Assembly: GCF_002906165.1 (NCBI RefSeq)
Contig: NZ_PPCN01000009.1
Span: forward strand, 1-64,000
Direction: 5' to 3'
From: Roseibium marinum
GTDB lineage: Bacteria > Pseudomonadota > Alphaproteobacteria > Rhizobiales > Stappiaceae
Length of the DNA: 64,000 nucleotides
The number at the start of each line of letters is the position of its first letter. Positions within the stretch are counted from its first letter, which is position 1. The position numbers and the translations under genes are program-made. Shown here one piece after another: positions 1-9,071 of the stretch. Under the pieces are notes generated by a model. It worked only from the letters and a program-made list of their open reading frames with translations. It ran no database searches and was not told the origin of the DNA.

Positions 1-159
<159 letters not shown>

Positions 160-318
160 CCATCCGGCCTTGGCGGCCTTGGTTACAGGTCAGGCCGGTC
201 ACGCGGCGGTTGAGGATCGGGGCCGGAATTCCGGCAAGGTCGAAACCTGGCTGAATTCCTTTCGTTCGAAGGGAAGGCCGTCTCCGTTAAATTGTTCGAA
301 AGATGGAAATACAGGACC

Positions 319-1152
319 ATGAAAACAATATCCGAAAACAAGGTCTACGGGGGCATTCAAGGCGTTTACAGCCACATGTCGGATGCCTGTAACTGTGAAA
401 TGACTTTTGCCGTCTACATGCCGCCACAGGCCAGCAATGGGCCGGTGCCGTGCCTGTGGTATCTCTCGGGCCTCACCTGTACCCACGACAACGCGATGAC
501 CAAGGCAGGCCTTCAGGCTCACGCCGCCGAATTCGGCATTGCCATTGTCTTTCCGGACACCAGCCCGCGCGGCGAGGGCGTGGCCGATGACGAAGCCTAT
601 GATCTGGGGCAGGGGGCCGGTTTCTACGTCAATGCCACTGAGTCCCCCTGGAAACCCCATTTCCAGATGGAAACCTACATCGCCAGCGAATTGCGCGATC
701 TCGTGACCGAGAAATTCGAAGTCTCGGTCCATCACGGTATTACGGGGCATTCGATGGGCGGTCACGGAGCCCTGACCCTGGCGATGAAATATCCGGGTCA
801 CTACCAGTCTCTTTCCGCCTTCGCGCCGATAGCCAATCCAAGCGGGTCGGATTGGGGCCGCAAGCAGCTGGGAGCCTATCTTGGCGGCGACGAGAGCATC
901 TGGGCTGCTCACGACGCCTCGATACTGTTGAAAGACAAGGGTTGGAGCGGCGACATCCTCATCGATCAGGGGGCGGACGACCAGTTCTATGATCTCCTGA
1001 AACCGGCTTCGCTCGTCACGGTGCTGGTGGACACAAAGACCACTCATGAATACCGGCTCCAGCAGGGCTACGACCATTCCTATTATTTTGTCTCGACCTT
1101 CGCGCGGGACCATGTCGCCTGGCATGCGGAGCGGCTGAAGAGCAGGTCTTGA
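319..1152 (+). CDS. fghA: S-formylglutathione hydrolase
   Basis: Esterase D-family serine hydrolase that splits S-formylglutathione into formate and glutathione, the second step of glutathione-dependent formaldehyde oxidation in the cytoplasm. At 277 residues it has the usual family length. The nucleophile elbow GHSMGGHG places the catalytic serine at about residue 145. The acid lies in IDQGADDQF (about 220-221) and the histidine in GYDHSYYF (about 253). I chose the ATG at 319 because the protein then begins MKTISENKVYGG as is usual; an in-frame TTG at 292 would add nine unlikely residues. It follows the class III alcohol dehydrogenase and converges with the acyltransferase gene, leaving only 10 bp between their ends. 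Confidence 0.93.
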   Translation: MKTISENKVYGGIQGVYSHMSDACNCEMTFAVYMPPQASNGPVPCLWYLSGLTCTHDNAMTKAGLQAHAAEFGIAIVFPDTSPRGEGVADDEAYDLGQGAGFYVNATESPWKPHFQMETYIASELRDLVTEKFEVSVHHGITGHSMGGHGALTLAMKYPGHYQSLSAFAPIANPSGSDWGRKQLGAYLGGDESIWAAHDASILLKDKGWSGDILIDQGADDQFYDLLKPASLVTVLVDTKTTHEYRLQQGYDHSYYFVSTFARDHVAWHAERLKSRS

Positions 1153-1162
1153 GGTAGATACC

Positions 1163-2239
1163 TCAGCTTTGCAGCTTTTCGGCGTTCTTGCGCGCAAGCT
1201 GTTTCGCGTAGGGGGTTTTGTGAAAACTTTGCGGCAGCCGCAATTCGCCGAGCATGTACCATTCCTCGATATGATCGAGGACGACCGGCTCGAAGATCCG
1301 GTTGAGTTCCTTGATCGTGTCCGGAATTTCATAGGCTAATTGGGGGCCGGGCCGCTCGATGCCGGGAAGAATGACCAGTTTGAACCGGGCCGGGCCTGTC
1401 CGGGCAAGGTAGGTCGGAACGAGTGTGCCACCGCAGGTATTTGCAAGCTTGACGGCGACGACGGCATTGCCTTTGTCCGGTAGCTTTCTTCCAAAGAGCG
1501 GCAGGTGAACCTGCTTGTCGCGAACCTCGTCGATGAAGATGGTCATGGAATATTGTCCGGTCGCCATCAACCGGCGAAGAAGGTAGGCGCTGCGTTGACC
1601 GGGCGGGAAGAGATACTGATTTCTTTCCTTGCGGATTGCATGGACGATCCGGTTCTTGAAACGGTTCGGCTCTGGTTGAAAAGGTCCGATACTGGGACCG
1701 GCAAGGCCTTCATGAATGGCGACGAACAACGCTTCCCATGTACCCAGATGCATGGATGTGAAAATCAGCGGTCCACCGGCGTTCCGCGCGGCCTCGAGAT
1801 TCTCGAGCCCTTCAATCTCTATGTGAGAGTTCTTCCATAACCTGTTGACAATGCTAAATTCAGAAATGCTCCGACCGACATTCTGCCACCAACTGTGAAG
1901 TCCGGCTTCTTCTTCCGTCTCGCTCCGCCAGCCACCCTGCGTCAATTCGGAAAAATTGCGTTTGATACGGTTCGGGAAGAGTTTGTTGCGGTAGGACCAG
2001 CGCACCAACGGCGTGATCGCCTTGCCGAAGCCGGAGACGAATTCCGCGGGACAGCGTTTCAGCCCCGAATGGAAGATCGTGTTGAGAACGCCATCCTTGC
2101 TATGCCGGAGCCAGTAGAGCCTGGCCCTGTCGCGCCGCTTCTGATCGTTTGACAGCAATTCGCGCAAAGGTGGCGCGTCAGGTTCCTCGGCGAGTGTTTG
2201 CCGAAAGGGAATGTCTTCCAGCCGGGCCGGTTTTTTCAT
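1163..2239 (-). CDS. LpxL/HtrB-family lysophospholipid (lipid A-type) acyltransferase
   Basis: 358-residue member of the LpxL/HtrB acyltransferase family, which transfers acyl chains to lipid A precursors or related lipids at the inner membrane. The family H-x4-(D/E) catalytic motif is present as MHLGTWEALF (His164, Glu169). A second conserved stretch, QPEPNRFKNRIVHAIR, and a basic segment near residues 85-95 also fit. There is no clear N-terminal membrane helix, unlike E. coli LpxL, so the protein may be only peripherally attached. Its ATG overlaps the stop of the upstream cytochrome P450 gene by 4 bp (ATGA), so the two are probably translationally coupled and may act on the same lipid. The exact acceptor and acyl donor cannot be told. 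Confidence 0.8.
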   Translation of the reverse strand: MKKPARLEDIPFRQTLAEEPDAPPLRELLSNDQKRRDRARLYWLRHSKDGVLNTIFHSGLKRCPAEFVSGFGKAITPLVRWSYRNKLFPNRIKRNFSELTQGGWRSETEEEAGLHSWWQNVGRSISEFSIVNRLWKNSHIEIEGLENLEAARNAGGPLIFTSMHLGTWEALFVAIHEGLAGPSIGPFQPEPNRFKNRIVHAIRKERNQYLFPPGQRSAYLLRRLMATGQYSMTIFIDEVRDKQVHLPLFGRKLPDKGNAVVAVKLANTCGGTLVPTYLARTGPARFKLVILPGIERPGPQLAYEIPDTIKELNRIFEPVVLDHIEEWYMLGELRLPQSFHKTPYAKQLARKNAEKLQS

Positions 2240-3669
2240 GCCCGACGGGGATGCAGGGTCATGGGCAGACAGTCGCCGGGGCGCAATGTCAGCCGGGCGA
2301 CCGGCTGGACATCCGTGCCTTCCTTCAGCTTCAGGTCAAAACTCTGCGCCAGTATGGCAAGACTGAGAATGGCTTCCGTCATGCCGAATTGCAGCCCGGC
2401 ACAGATGCGCGGTCCGATGCTGAAAGGCACATACCCGTATTTGTTGGGCTTTTTGGCCTTGGGATCGAGAAACCTTTGCGGATCGAACACATCTGGTTTC
2501 GACCAGAGCTTCGGATTGCGATGCATCAGCCAGGGTACCACCATGACCAGGGAGCCCTTGGCGAACCGCTTGCCGCCGATTGTAGTGTCGGCCATGGCTT
2601 CGCGCGCAAGGATCGGCACCGGCGGATAAAGCCGCAGTGTCTCCTCCACAACGGCCTTTGTATAACGCAGGCTGGCCACATCCTTGAAGGTCGGCGTTCT
2701 CCCGGCGAGCACGGTGTCGAGTTCGTCTTGCAGTTTCTTGCGTGCCCGGCCGCACTGGGAGAGGAGGAACCAGGCCCAGGCAAGCGTGTTGGCAGTCGTT
2801 TCGTGCCCGGCCATGAAGATCACCGCGGCTTCACTGCGGATTGCATCCCGGCTTAGCGGATTGCCGTCGTCGTCGCGGGCCTCAAGAAGACCACCGATGA
2901 CCGAGGCTTCACCCTTCTGTTTTTGCGCGTCATAGCTGTCGATGATTTCATCCAGCACCGTCATGATGCGCTTGACGGGCTTCTTGACGGATCTGCCGCG
3001 GATGCGCGGCAGCCATTCGGGCAGGCCGAAGAGGGAAAACAGGTCGATCTGGTCGATGTGGCGCTGATATTCGGAAAAGCCCTGAACCACCTCTGCGGCG
3101 TAGTCCTTGCCGAGCTGGCGCCCGAAAATCGTCCGGCTGATGATTTCCGCGGTCAGATGGGCCATTTCCGCAAGCGCATCGATCTGCGCGCCGTCTCCCA
3201 GTTTTGCCCAGTCGGCGCGTTTTTCGTCGATCGTGTCGATCATGATCGGCGCGAAGCCCTTGACGCGCGAGCCGTGAATGATCGGCGCGACGATCTTGCG
3301 GCGCTTCGCCCAGGTTTCCGTGTCGCTGATGAACAGGCCGTCACCCAGCAGCGGTGCCAGCGCATGCCGCATCTGCGGGCTTTTGCGCTGCAGGACTTCG
3401 TGATTTGTCTGGAACGCCTCGCGTACGACATCCGGCCGGTTACAGATCACCAGGTCGCGGGTAAAGATCTTCTTGTTCCTGAGACGGCTTTGAAAATCAT
3501 CGAGGCCCCAGATCGACAGGAAGTTCCGTTTCGCCAAGCCGATAAGAGTCCACACCGGAGGCATCTGCTCATACCGGAACGGATAGGGGGGTACAAATTC
3601 ACTGGCCGGGGAGGCCGCGGGTTTCCCGACCTTTTGAGCACCGTCAGGTTTGGGCACAATCACAGTCAC
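2236..3669 (-). CDS. Cytochrome P450 monooxygenase
   Basis: Heme-thiolate monooxygenase of 477 residues, longer than most soluble bacterial P450s (about 400) and resembling the eukaryote-like CYP4/CYP102-related group. The I-helix oxygen-activation motif is AGHETT (residues 287-292). The K-helix ExxR is Glu343-x-x-Arg346 in EETLRLYPP. The heme-binding loop PFSIGPRICAGLQF carries the cysteine ligand at residue 423. No signal peptide or membrane anchor is evident, and no ferredoxin or reductase gene is adjacent, so electron donors must come from elsewhere. Coupling by a 4-bp overlap to the acyltransferase gene suggests a fatty-acid or lipid substrate, but that is inference from context and family resemblance. 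Confidence 0.92.
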   Translation of the reverse strand: MTVIVPKPDGAQKVGKPAASPASEFVPPYPFRYEQMPPVWTLIGLAKRNFLSIWGLDDFQSRLRNKKIFTRDLVICNRPDVVREAFQTNHEVLQRKSPQMRHALAPLLGDGLFISDTETWAKRRKIVAPIIHGSRVKGFAPIMIDTIDEKRADWAKLGDGAQIDALAEMAHLTAEIISRTIFGRQLGKDYAAEVVQGFSEYQRHIDQIDLFSLFGLPEWLPRIRGRSVKKPVKRIMTVLDEIIDSYDAQKQKGEASVIGGLLEARDDDGNPLSRDAIRSEAAVIFMAGHETTANTLAWAWFLLSQCGRARKKLQDELDTVLAGRTPTFKDVASLRYTKAVVEETLRLYPPVPILAREAMADTTIGGKRFAKGSLVMVVPWLMHRNPKLWSKPDVFDPQRFLDPKAKKPNKYGYVPFSIGPRICAGLQFGMTEAILSLAILAQSFDLKLKEGTDVQPVARLTLRPGDCLPMTLHPRRA

Positions 3670-3830
3670 AAATAAATTCCAGATTTACAGGTCATGGCCG
3701 GATCAAACTGCTTTCATGTGGACTTTCATGGAAGCGAAAAAGTCGACCGAACTTAAAGTGTATGAGCACCTGGTCTGCGTTCGTTCGAACCGTGAATGCT
3801 CCGCGAAATAATCCGTCCGCCCGCTTTTAC

Positions 3831-4241
3831 TCACTTGGGTCTGACACGTAAAGCGCTGAGCGCGAGCACCAGCCAGCCCAGGATCACCAACATGCCGCCG
3901 ATCGGTGCGGACATGGAGAACAGTCTCTGCTCCAGGATGATGCGTGAGAACATGTCTCCGCAAAAAAGGGTCAGCCCCGCAGTCATTAGAAGGACGACCA
4001 GGGGCAGAAACAGCACCTTGCGTATCTGGGCGAGAACACCGAGCCCGAGAAACACCGGCGCATGCAGCAAAAGCATCTGTGCCGCGGTTTCCAGGAGCGC
4101 CGATGCCGCCGCATGCGCCGACAGCGCCAGACTTGCTACGCCGAGCGCACCGGAAAGGCCGGACAGGACAAGGCCGAGCCGCAGGAGGACTACTGTCGGT
4201 CCCTCCGGATTGGACTGGCTTTCGTAACGCAACGCTTTCAT
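3831..4241 (-). CDS. DUF423 family small membrane protein
   Basis: Integral membrane protein of 136 residues with four predicted hydrophobic helices. The pattern is LSGLSGALGVASLALSAHAA, then a HAPVFLGLGVL segment, then LPLVVLLMTAGLTLFCGDMF, then IGGMLVILGWLVLALSAL. The first-helix 'GA.GVA.GA.GAHA'-like stretch, the GD(M/L)(F/Y) motif after helix 3 and the 'P.GG...I.GW' start of helix 4 are diagnostic of DUF423 (YgdD/YwdK-like). The biochemical role of the family is unknown. The gene lies 11 bp downstream of the M3 peptidase stop on the same strand, so the two are probably co-transcribed. Confidence 0.85.
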   Translation of the reverse strand: MKALRYESQSNPEGPTVVLLRLGLVLSGLSGALGVASLALSAHAAASALLETAAQMLLLHAPVFLGLGVLAQIRKVLFLPLVVLLMTAGLTLFCGDMFSRIILEQRLFSMSAPIGGMLVILGWLVLALSALRVRPK

Positions 4242-4252
4242 CGGTGCTCCCC

Positions 4253-6292
4253 TCAGGCGGCAAAGCCGCGTTTTTCCAAAAGGGCGTCGATTTTCGGCGC
4301 GCGTCCCCGGAAGGCCACATAGGCTTCTTCGGGGTCCTGCCGCCCACCCGCCGAATAGATGTGGGTCAGAAGCTTTTCAGCCATCTGCGGATCGAACGCG
4401 TCCCCTTTTTCCCTGAAGGCCTCAAAGGCGTCGGCGTCCATCACCTCGGACCACATGTAGCTGTAATAGCCCGCGGAATATCCGTCGCCGGAAAACACAT
4501 GCTGAAAGTGGGGGATACGGTGGCGCATCGTGATTGCCCTGGGCATGCCGATCGTGTCGAGTTCCCGGCGTTCGAATTCAGCGACATCGAGCCCTGACGG
4601 ATCGTCCAGCAGGTGCATTTCAAGATCGACCAGCGCGGACGAGATATATTCGACCGTCTCGAAACCCTTGTTGAAATTGGAGGCGGCCAGCAGCTTGTCG
4701 AGCAGCGCCTTCGGCATCGGTTCTCCGGTCCTGTAGTGAACCGCGAATTTGGACAGGATTTCCGGTTCCGACAGCCAGTGTTCGTAAAGCTGCGAAGGAA
4801 GTTCGACGAAGTCGCGCGCGACGCTTGTCCCGGAAATGAACGGATAGGTCACGTTCGACAGCAGGCCGTGCAGACCGTGGCCGAACTCGTGGAACAACGT
4901 GCGCGCGTCATCGAAGGTCAGCAGGGTTGCTTCCCCCGGTGCGCCTTTGGAGAAATTCATCACATTGACGATGATGGGCGTAACGTCCCCGTCCAGCTTG
5001 TGCTGGGAGCGGAAAGCGCTCATCCAGGCTCCGGACCGCTTCGACGACCGCGCGAAATAATCGCCCAGGAAAAGCCCGACATGCTTTCCGTCTCTCTTCA
5101 CCTCGAAGACGCGAACGTCGGGATGATAGACGGGGAGGCCTTCGATCTCCTCAAAGGTAAGGCCGAAGAGGCGGGTTGCGGTGTCGAAGGCTGCCTGAAT
5201 GATATTGTCGAGTTGCAGGTACGGCTTTATTTCCGACTCGTCCAGATCGTGGTCGGCATTGCGAACCTTTTCGGAATAAAAGCGCCAGTCCCACGCTTCG
5301 ATATTGTGGTTTTCGCCGTGGTTTTGAGCCATTTGGGAAAGTTTGGCCTCTTCCTCGCGCGCCTGGGAAACGGCGGGCGCCCAGACCCTGGTCAGCAAGT
5401 CCCGCACATTGGCGGGTTTTTTTGCCATTGTGTCGTCGAGTTTGTAGGCGGCGAAGTTTTCAAAGCCGAGGAGCCTTGCCTTCTCCGCCCTCAGCGAAAG
5501 CGTTTCGTTGATAATCTGCCTGTTGTCGGTTTCGCCGCCCTTTTCACCGCGCGCTGTCCACGCCTGGAAAGCCTCTTCGCGCAAGCTCCTGTTGGTGGAA
5601 AATTGCAGGAAGGGCTCTATGGACGACCGGGAGAGGGTGATGACATGCTTGCCTTCCAGGCCGCGTTCTTTCGCGGCCTCCGCAGCCGCGCCGAGCAGGA
5701 AATCGGGCAGTCCGGCCCGGTCCTGATCTGTTTCCAGGACGAGCTGATAGTCGGACTCATCCTTCAGGATGTTTTGTGAAAACTGCGTGCCCAGGGTCGC
5801 AAGGCGCTGGGAAATTTCCGCCATCCGGGTTTTGCCCGCCGCGTCAAGACCGGCTCCTGCCCTCTGAAACATCTTCAGGTAACGCTCCAGGACCCGCATC
5901 CCCTCATCATCCAGCTTCAGGGTTTCGCGCTTTTCCCAGAGTGCCATGACCCTGTTGTAGAGCTTTGCGTTCAGGAGCATGTCCGAGGAATGTCTGGCCA
6001 GCTTCGGCGAGATATCGCGTTCTATCTTCTGAAAGGCAGCGCTGGTATGGGCTCCGGTGAGATTGAAGAAGGTCCGCGCGACGCGAGAGAGCTGCTCGCC
6101 GGATTTTTCCAGGGCGGCGATCGTGTTTGCGAAGGTTGGCTCGGCTTCCTGATTGGCGATCTCCTCGATCTCCTTGCGGGCATCCGCCATCGAGACATCG
6201 AAGGCCTCTTCGAAATGGGCCGGTTCGATCTCACCGAACGGCGGCAGTTCGAATGGAGTGGTCCAGTCGGCAAGCATCGGATTTGCGGTCAT
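4253..6292 (-). CDS. M3 family oligopeptidase (dipeptidyl carboxypeptidase / oligopeptidase A-like)
   Basis: Zinc metallopeptidase of 679 residues, full length for the thimet/Dcp/PrlC family. The HEFGH zinc motif is at residues 468-472 and the third ligand is probably Glu497 in [10 protein letters not shown]. The C-terminal active-site region [30 protein letters not shown] is intact; it holds the tyrosines and histidine that bind substrate in this family. There is no signal peptide, so it probably acts in the cytoplasm on short peptides, including degraded signal peptides. The sequence does not distinguish Dcp from PrlC activity. DUF423 follows closely on the same strand. Confidence 0.93.
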   Translation of the reverse strand: [679 protein letters not shown]

Positions 6293-6427
6293 GAAGGTCC
6301 TCTGGGAAGGGTTTAGGCTCGGTACTTCAGATATGGTGCGGGATGAGAAGTTTCACAGGCTGTCCGCGGAAAGACTCCGAAGTCATATTGGCGCCGGCGC
6401 AACGCGCCATTCGGATTGTCGCAGGTT

Positions 6428-7036
6428 TTACCACATGCTTTTTGCCGCGCGTCCGGGCCAGGCTTCATCATATGTCTTGCCGTCAAAACTGTCGCTGATT
6501 TCCTGCATTATCGACCCCGGGGTAGGCAAATCCCTTTTGGACACCTGAACGGCCGGATCCCACAGGCGCGCCCGCATGATCGCCCGGGCGCATTGAAAAT
6601 AGGCCGTATCTATCGTGATGACGATCACCGACCGGGGCTGCTTGCCCTCCTTTTCAAAGGATGCCAGCAGTTCCTGACCGACGGAAACCACCGCCGTGCC
6701 GTTGATGCGCAATACATTGTTCCAGCCGGGGATCATGAACATCAGCGAGACGCGGGGATCGCGGACGATGTTGCGCAGGGAATCGATCCTGTTGTTTCCC
6801 CTCCGGTCCGGCATCAGCAGGGTCTTCTCGTCCTTGATGCGGACAACAGCTTCGTCGTCGCCTCTGGGTGAGCAATCCAGGCCCTCGGGACCGCACGTTG
6901 TCAGGGAGCAGAAGGGCGAGGCTTCGACGATTGTCCGGTAGGCGGCACTGAGATGGCCGATTTCCTTTATGATCGAAGCTTCAACAGGTTCACCGTAATG
7001 CGCGTGAAGCTCGTCGAGAGACGTCAGAATAGTCAT
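6428..7036 (-). CDS. PPOX-fold FMN-binding flavoprotein (MSMEG_1061-like)
   Basis: 202-residue protein of the pyridoxamine-5'-phosphate oxidase-like split-barrel class. Recognisable segments are SPFCSLTTCGPEGLDCSPRG, LLMPDRRGNNRIDSLRNI and PRVSLMFMIPGWNNVLRING, which form the FMN-binding barrel in this family. The C-terminal part contains CARAIMRARLWDP, as in members annotated MSMEG_1061-type. Substrate is unknown; relatives are associated with F420- or FMN-dependent reduction and with pyridoxine-like metabolism. I chose the internal ATG (MTILTSLDEL) over one 33 codons upstream because it gives family length and the upstream codons look non-conserved. The gene is monocistronic between the M3 peptidase gene and the transporter promoter region. 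Confidence 0.8.
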   Translation of the reverse strand: MTILTSLDELHAHYGEPVEASIIKEIGHLSAAYRTIVEASPFCSLTTCGPEGLDCSPRGDDEAVVRIKDEKTLLMPDRRGNNRIDSLRNIVRDPRVSLMFMIPGWNNVLRINGTAVVSVGQELLASFEKEGKQPRSVIVITIDTAYFQCARAIMRARLWDPAVQVSKRDLPTPGSIMQEISDSFDGKTYDEAWPGRAAKSMW

Positions 7037-7513
7037 GAGCGAGGCTGCCTCTTGCCGGGAAATCCTGTGGAAGGTGTGATGGAAGCGACCATATCTTTCA
7101 GCTGGTGCCAGCGTCAATTTCCCTGAGCGTAGCAAAATCGCCAGCGATGCCTAGGACTTTCGTCTAAGCCGGCGTGTGCCGCCGGAATTATCTCGGTCCG
7201 GGCAGGAGATTTCGCAGCGCCAAAAGTATTTCAACTAAGTGTATGTATAAAATAGAGAATATCAATGCTGCATTGCAATATAATTACGCGGTGATTAGCC
7301 GTATTTACTTCGAAAGTCTAATAAGCTTGTAGCGGATGCGCGCCGATAGTCGTATTGCTGAATTGCAGTTCATTTTTTTACAGTCCCCGCAGCTTGCAAT
7401 TTTGGCACGGAGGAGCCGGGGTTCCGGACGGGGAACAGCCAGGATTGCTTGCGGCTGAACAGCCACAGCAGGCGTGTCCGAGGTGGACCGCCGTGCCTTT
7501 CTGGGAGGAAAGT
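7037..7513. promoter_or_regulatory. Intergenic region upstream of the ABC transporter operon
   Basis: No credible gene is seen here. The stretch from about 7220 to 7390 is clearly more AT-rich than its surroundings, which fits divergent promoters for the flavoprotein gene (minus) and the binding-protein gene (plus). A short symmetric TGCATTGCA-type sequence lies near 7270. The leader just before the binding-protein start is GC-rich again and ends in the ribosome site GGGAGGAA, 5 bases before the ATG at 7514. No riboswitch fold was recognised. Confidence 0.45.
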
Positions 7514-8857
7514 ATGAGCTTGATTCGTAAACCCCTAAACCGCCGTTCAATCCTGCGCGCCGGTGCGATGGGTGGTGCTGCCCTGGCAACACCGACCATT
7601 TTCACGAGCGGTGCCTGGTCCGCGGGCTATCTGAACGAGCCGACAGGGGCCGAAGTCGTCCTCGGCTTCAACGTTCCGCAGACCGGCGCCTATGCCGATG
7701 AGGGTGCCGACGAACTGCGCGCTTATCAGCTCGCCGTGAAGCACCTGAACGGTGAGGGAGACGGCGGTCTTTTGAACACGTTTTCGTCCAAGGAACTTAA
7801 GGGCGGTGTGAACGGCAAGAAGGTCGCTTATGTGACCGGTGACACGCAGACCAAATCCGATGCCGCCCGGGCATCCGCAAAGCGGATGATCGAGAAGGAC
7901 GGCGCGGTCATGATCACGGGCGGTTCGTCCTCCGGTGTGGCTATTGCCGTGCAGTCGCTGTGCCAGGAAGCCGGCGTCATCTTCATGGCGGGCCTGACCC
8001 ACTCCAACGACACCACGGGCAAGGACAAGCGCAAGAACGGTTTCCGTCACTTCTTCAACACGGAAATGTCCGGCGCGGCTCTCGCACCGGTGCTGAAGAA
8101 CAACTACGGCACCGACCGCAAGGCCTATCACCTGACCGCCGACTATACCTGGGGCTGGTCGCAGGAAGAATCGATCAAGAAATACACCGAAGGCATGGGC
8201 TGGGAGACGGTTGCTGCCGTTCGCACTCCGCTCGGCGCTGGTGACTTCTCGCAGTACATCACTCCGGTTCTGAACTCCGGCGCCGATGTTCTGGTCCTGA
8301 ACCACTACGGCAAGGACATGGTGAACTCCCTGACCCAGGCGGTCCAGTTCGGTCTGCGCGACAAGCAGGTCAACGGCAAGGACTTCGTCATCGTCGTTCC
8401 GCTTTACTCCCGCCTGATGGCGCAGGGTGCGGGCGAGAACGTCAAGGGCATCTTCGGGTCCACCAACTGGCACTGGTCGCTGCAGGATGAAGGTTCGAAA
8501 GCCTTCGTGAAATCCTTCGGCCAGGAATACGGCTTCCCGCCGAGCCAGGCGGCACACACCTGCTACGTTCAGACTCTGCTTTATGCCGATGCCGCACAGC
8601 GGGCCGGAACCTTCGACCCCTGCGCGATCGCGGCGGCTCTGGAAGGCTTCGAGTTCGACGGCATGGGCAACGGCCCGACCCTCTACCGTGCCGATGATCA
8701 CCAGTGCTTCAAGGACGTTCTGGTCGTGAAGGGTAAGGAAAACCCGACCTCGCAGTTCGACATTCTTGAAGTTGTCGAAGTGACGCCGCGCTCGCAGGTT
8801 GAGTATCCTGCGGAAATGCTCGGTGGCGAACTGGGCACCTGCAACAACGGGGCCTGA
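7514..8857 (+). CDS. ABC transporter substrate-binding protein, HAAT (branched-chain amino acid/amide) family
   Basis: 447-residue periplasmic binding protein of type I fold (Peripla_BP_6), first gene of a five-gene uptake operon. The N-terminus has a twin-arginine-like signal (NRRSILRAGAMGGAALATP) followed by a short cleavage region, so Tat export is likely. The mature protein begins its fold with EVVLGFNVPQTGAYADEGAD, the strand-loop that binds the alpha-amino or amide head group in this family. The ATG at 7514 has a strong ribosome site; an upstream in-frame start would bury the signal peptide. The ligand cannot be fixed; urea, amides and hydrophobic amino acids are all possible. A hairpin after the gene probably makes it the most abundant product of the operon. 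Confidence 0.88.
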   Translation: MSLIRKPLNRRSILRAGAMGGAALATPTIFTSGAWSAGYLNEPTGAEVVLGFNVPQTGAYADEGADELRAYQLAVKHLNGEGDGGLLNTFSSKELKGGVNGKKVAYVTGDTQTKSDAARASAKRMIEKDGAVMITGGSSSGVAIAVQSLCQEAGVIFMAGLTHSNDTTGKDKRKNGFRHFFNTEMSGAALAPVLKNNYGTDRKAYHLTADYTWGWSQEESIKKYTEGMGWETVAAVRTPLGAGDFSQYITPVLNSGADVLVLNHYGKDMVNSLTQAVQFGLRDKQVNGKDFVIVVPLYSRLMAQGAGENVKGIFGSTNWHWSLQDEGSKAFVKSFGQEYGFPPSQAAHTCYVQTLLYADAAQRAGTFDPCAIAAALEGFEFDGMGNGPTLYRADDHQCFKDVLVVKGKENPTSQFDILEVVEVTPRSQVEYPAEMLGGELGTCNNGA

Positions 8858-8869
8858 TACTTTAAAAAT

Positions 8870-8912
8870 GGCAGCCGCCGGCGCCTTACAGCCGGCGGCT
8901 GCCGTTCTTTTT
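8870..8912 (+). terminator. GC-rich hairpin with T-run after the binding-protein gene (attenuating terminator)
   Basis: Perfect 13-bp arms (8870-8882 and 8891-8903, GGCAGCCGCCGGC and its complement) enclose an 8-base loop. They are followed by GTTCTTTTT. It sits 12 bp after the binding-protein stop but before the permease genes of the same operon. It probably stops most transcripts and gives excess binding protein over membrane components. Confidence 0.85.
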
Positions 8913-8934
8913 GGGGCATTCCGTTTGAGTTCTG

Positions 8935-9052
8935 TGAACGCAGGCTGCTCCAAATCAACCCGCTTTCGTGTAGAATCATATAAAAGCGGAACAGTTGATC
9001 GACTCCCAAAGTGTTGAAGCAACCTGCGTTCATCTGAACGCAGGTTGCTTCA
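8935..9052. repeat. Palindromic intergenic repeat (GCGTTC-N4-GAACGC family) before livH
   Basis: Two nested structures are visible. A near-perfect palindrome occupies 9015-9052: 18-bp arms TGAAGCAACCTGCGTTCA and its complement around two bases. The segment 8935-9032 starts with TGAACGCAGGCTGCTCC and ends with an imperfect inverted copy of it. Inside are further inverted pairs (ATCAAC...GTTGAT and CGCTTT...AAAGCG), giving a MITE-like foldback of about 98 bp. Related cores occur at 14184, 23943, 24079 and 63629. Confidence 0.75.
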
Positions 9053-9071
9053 GGCAAAAAGCGGCAAAACA

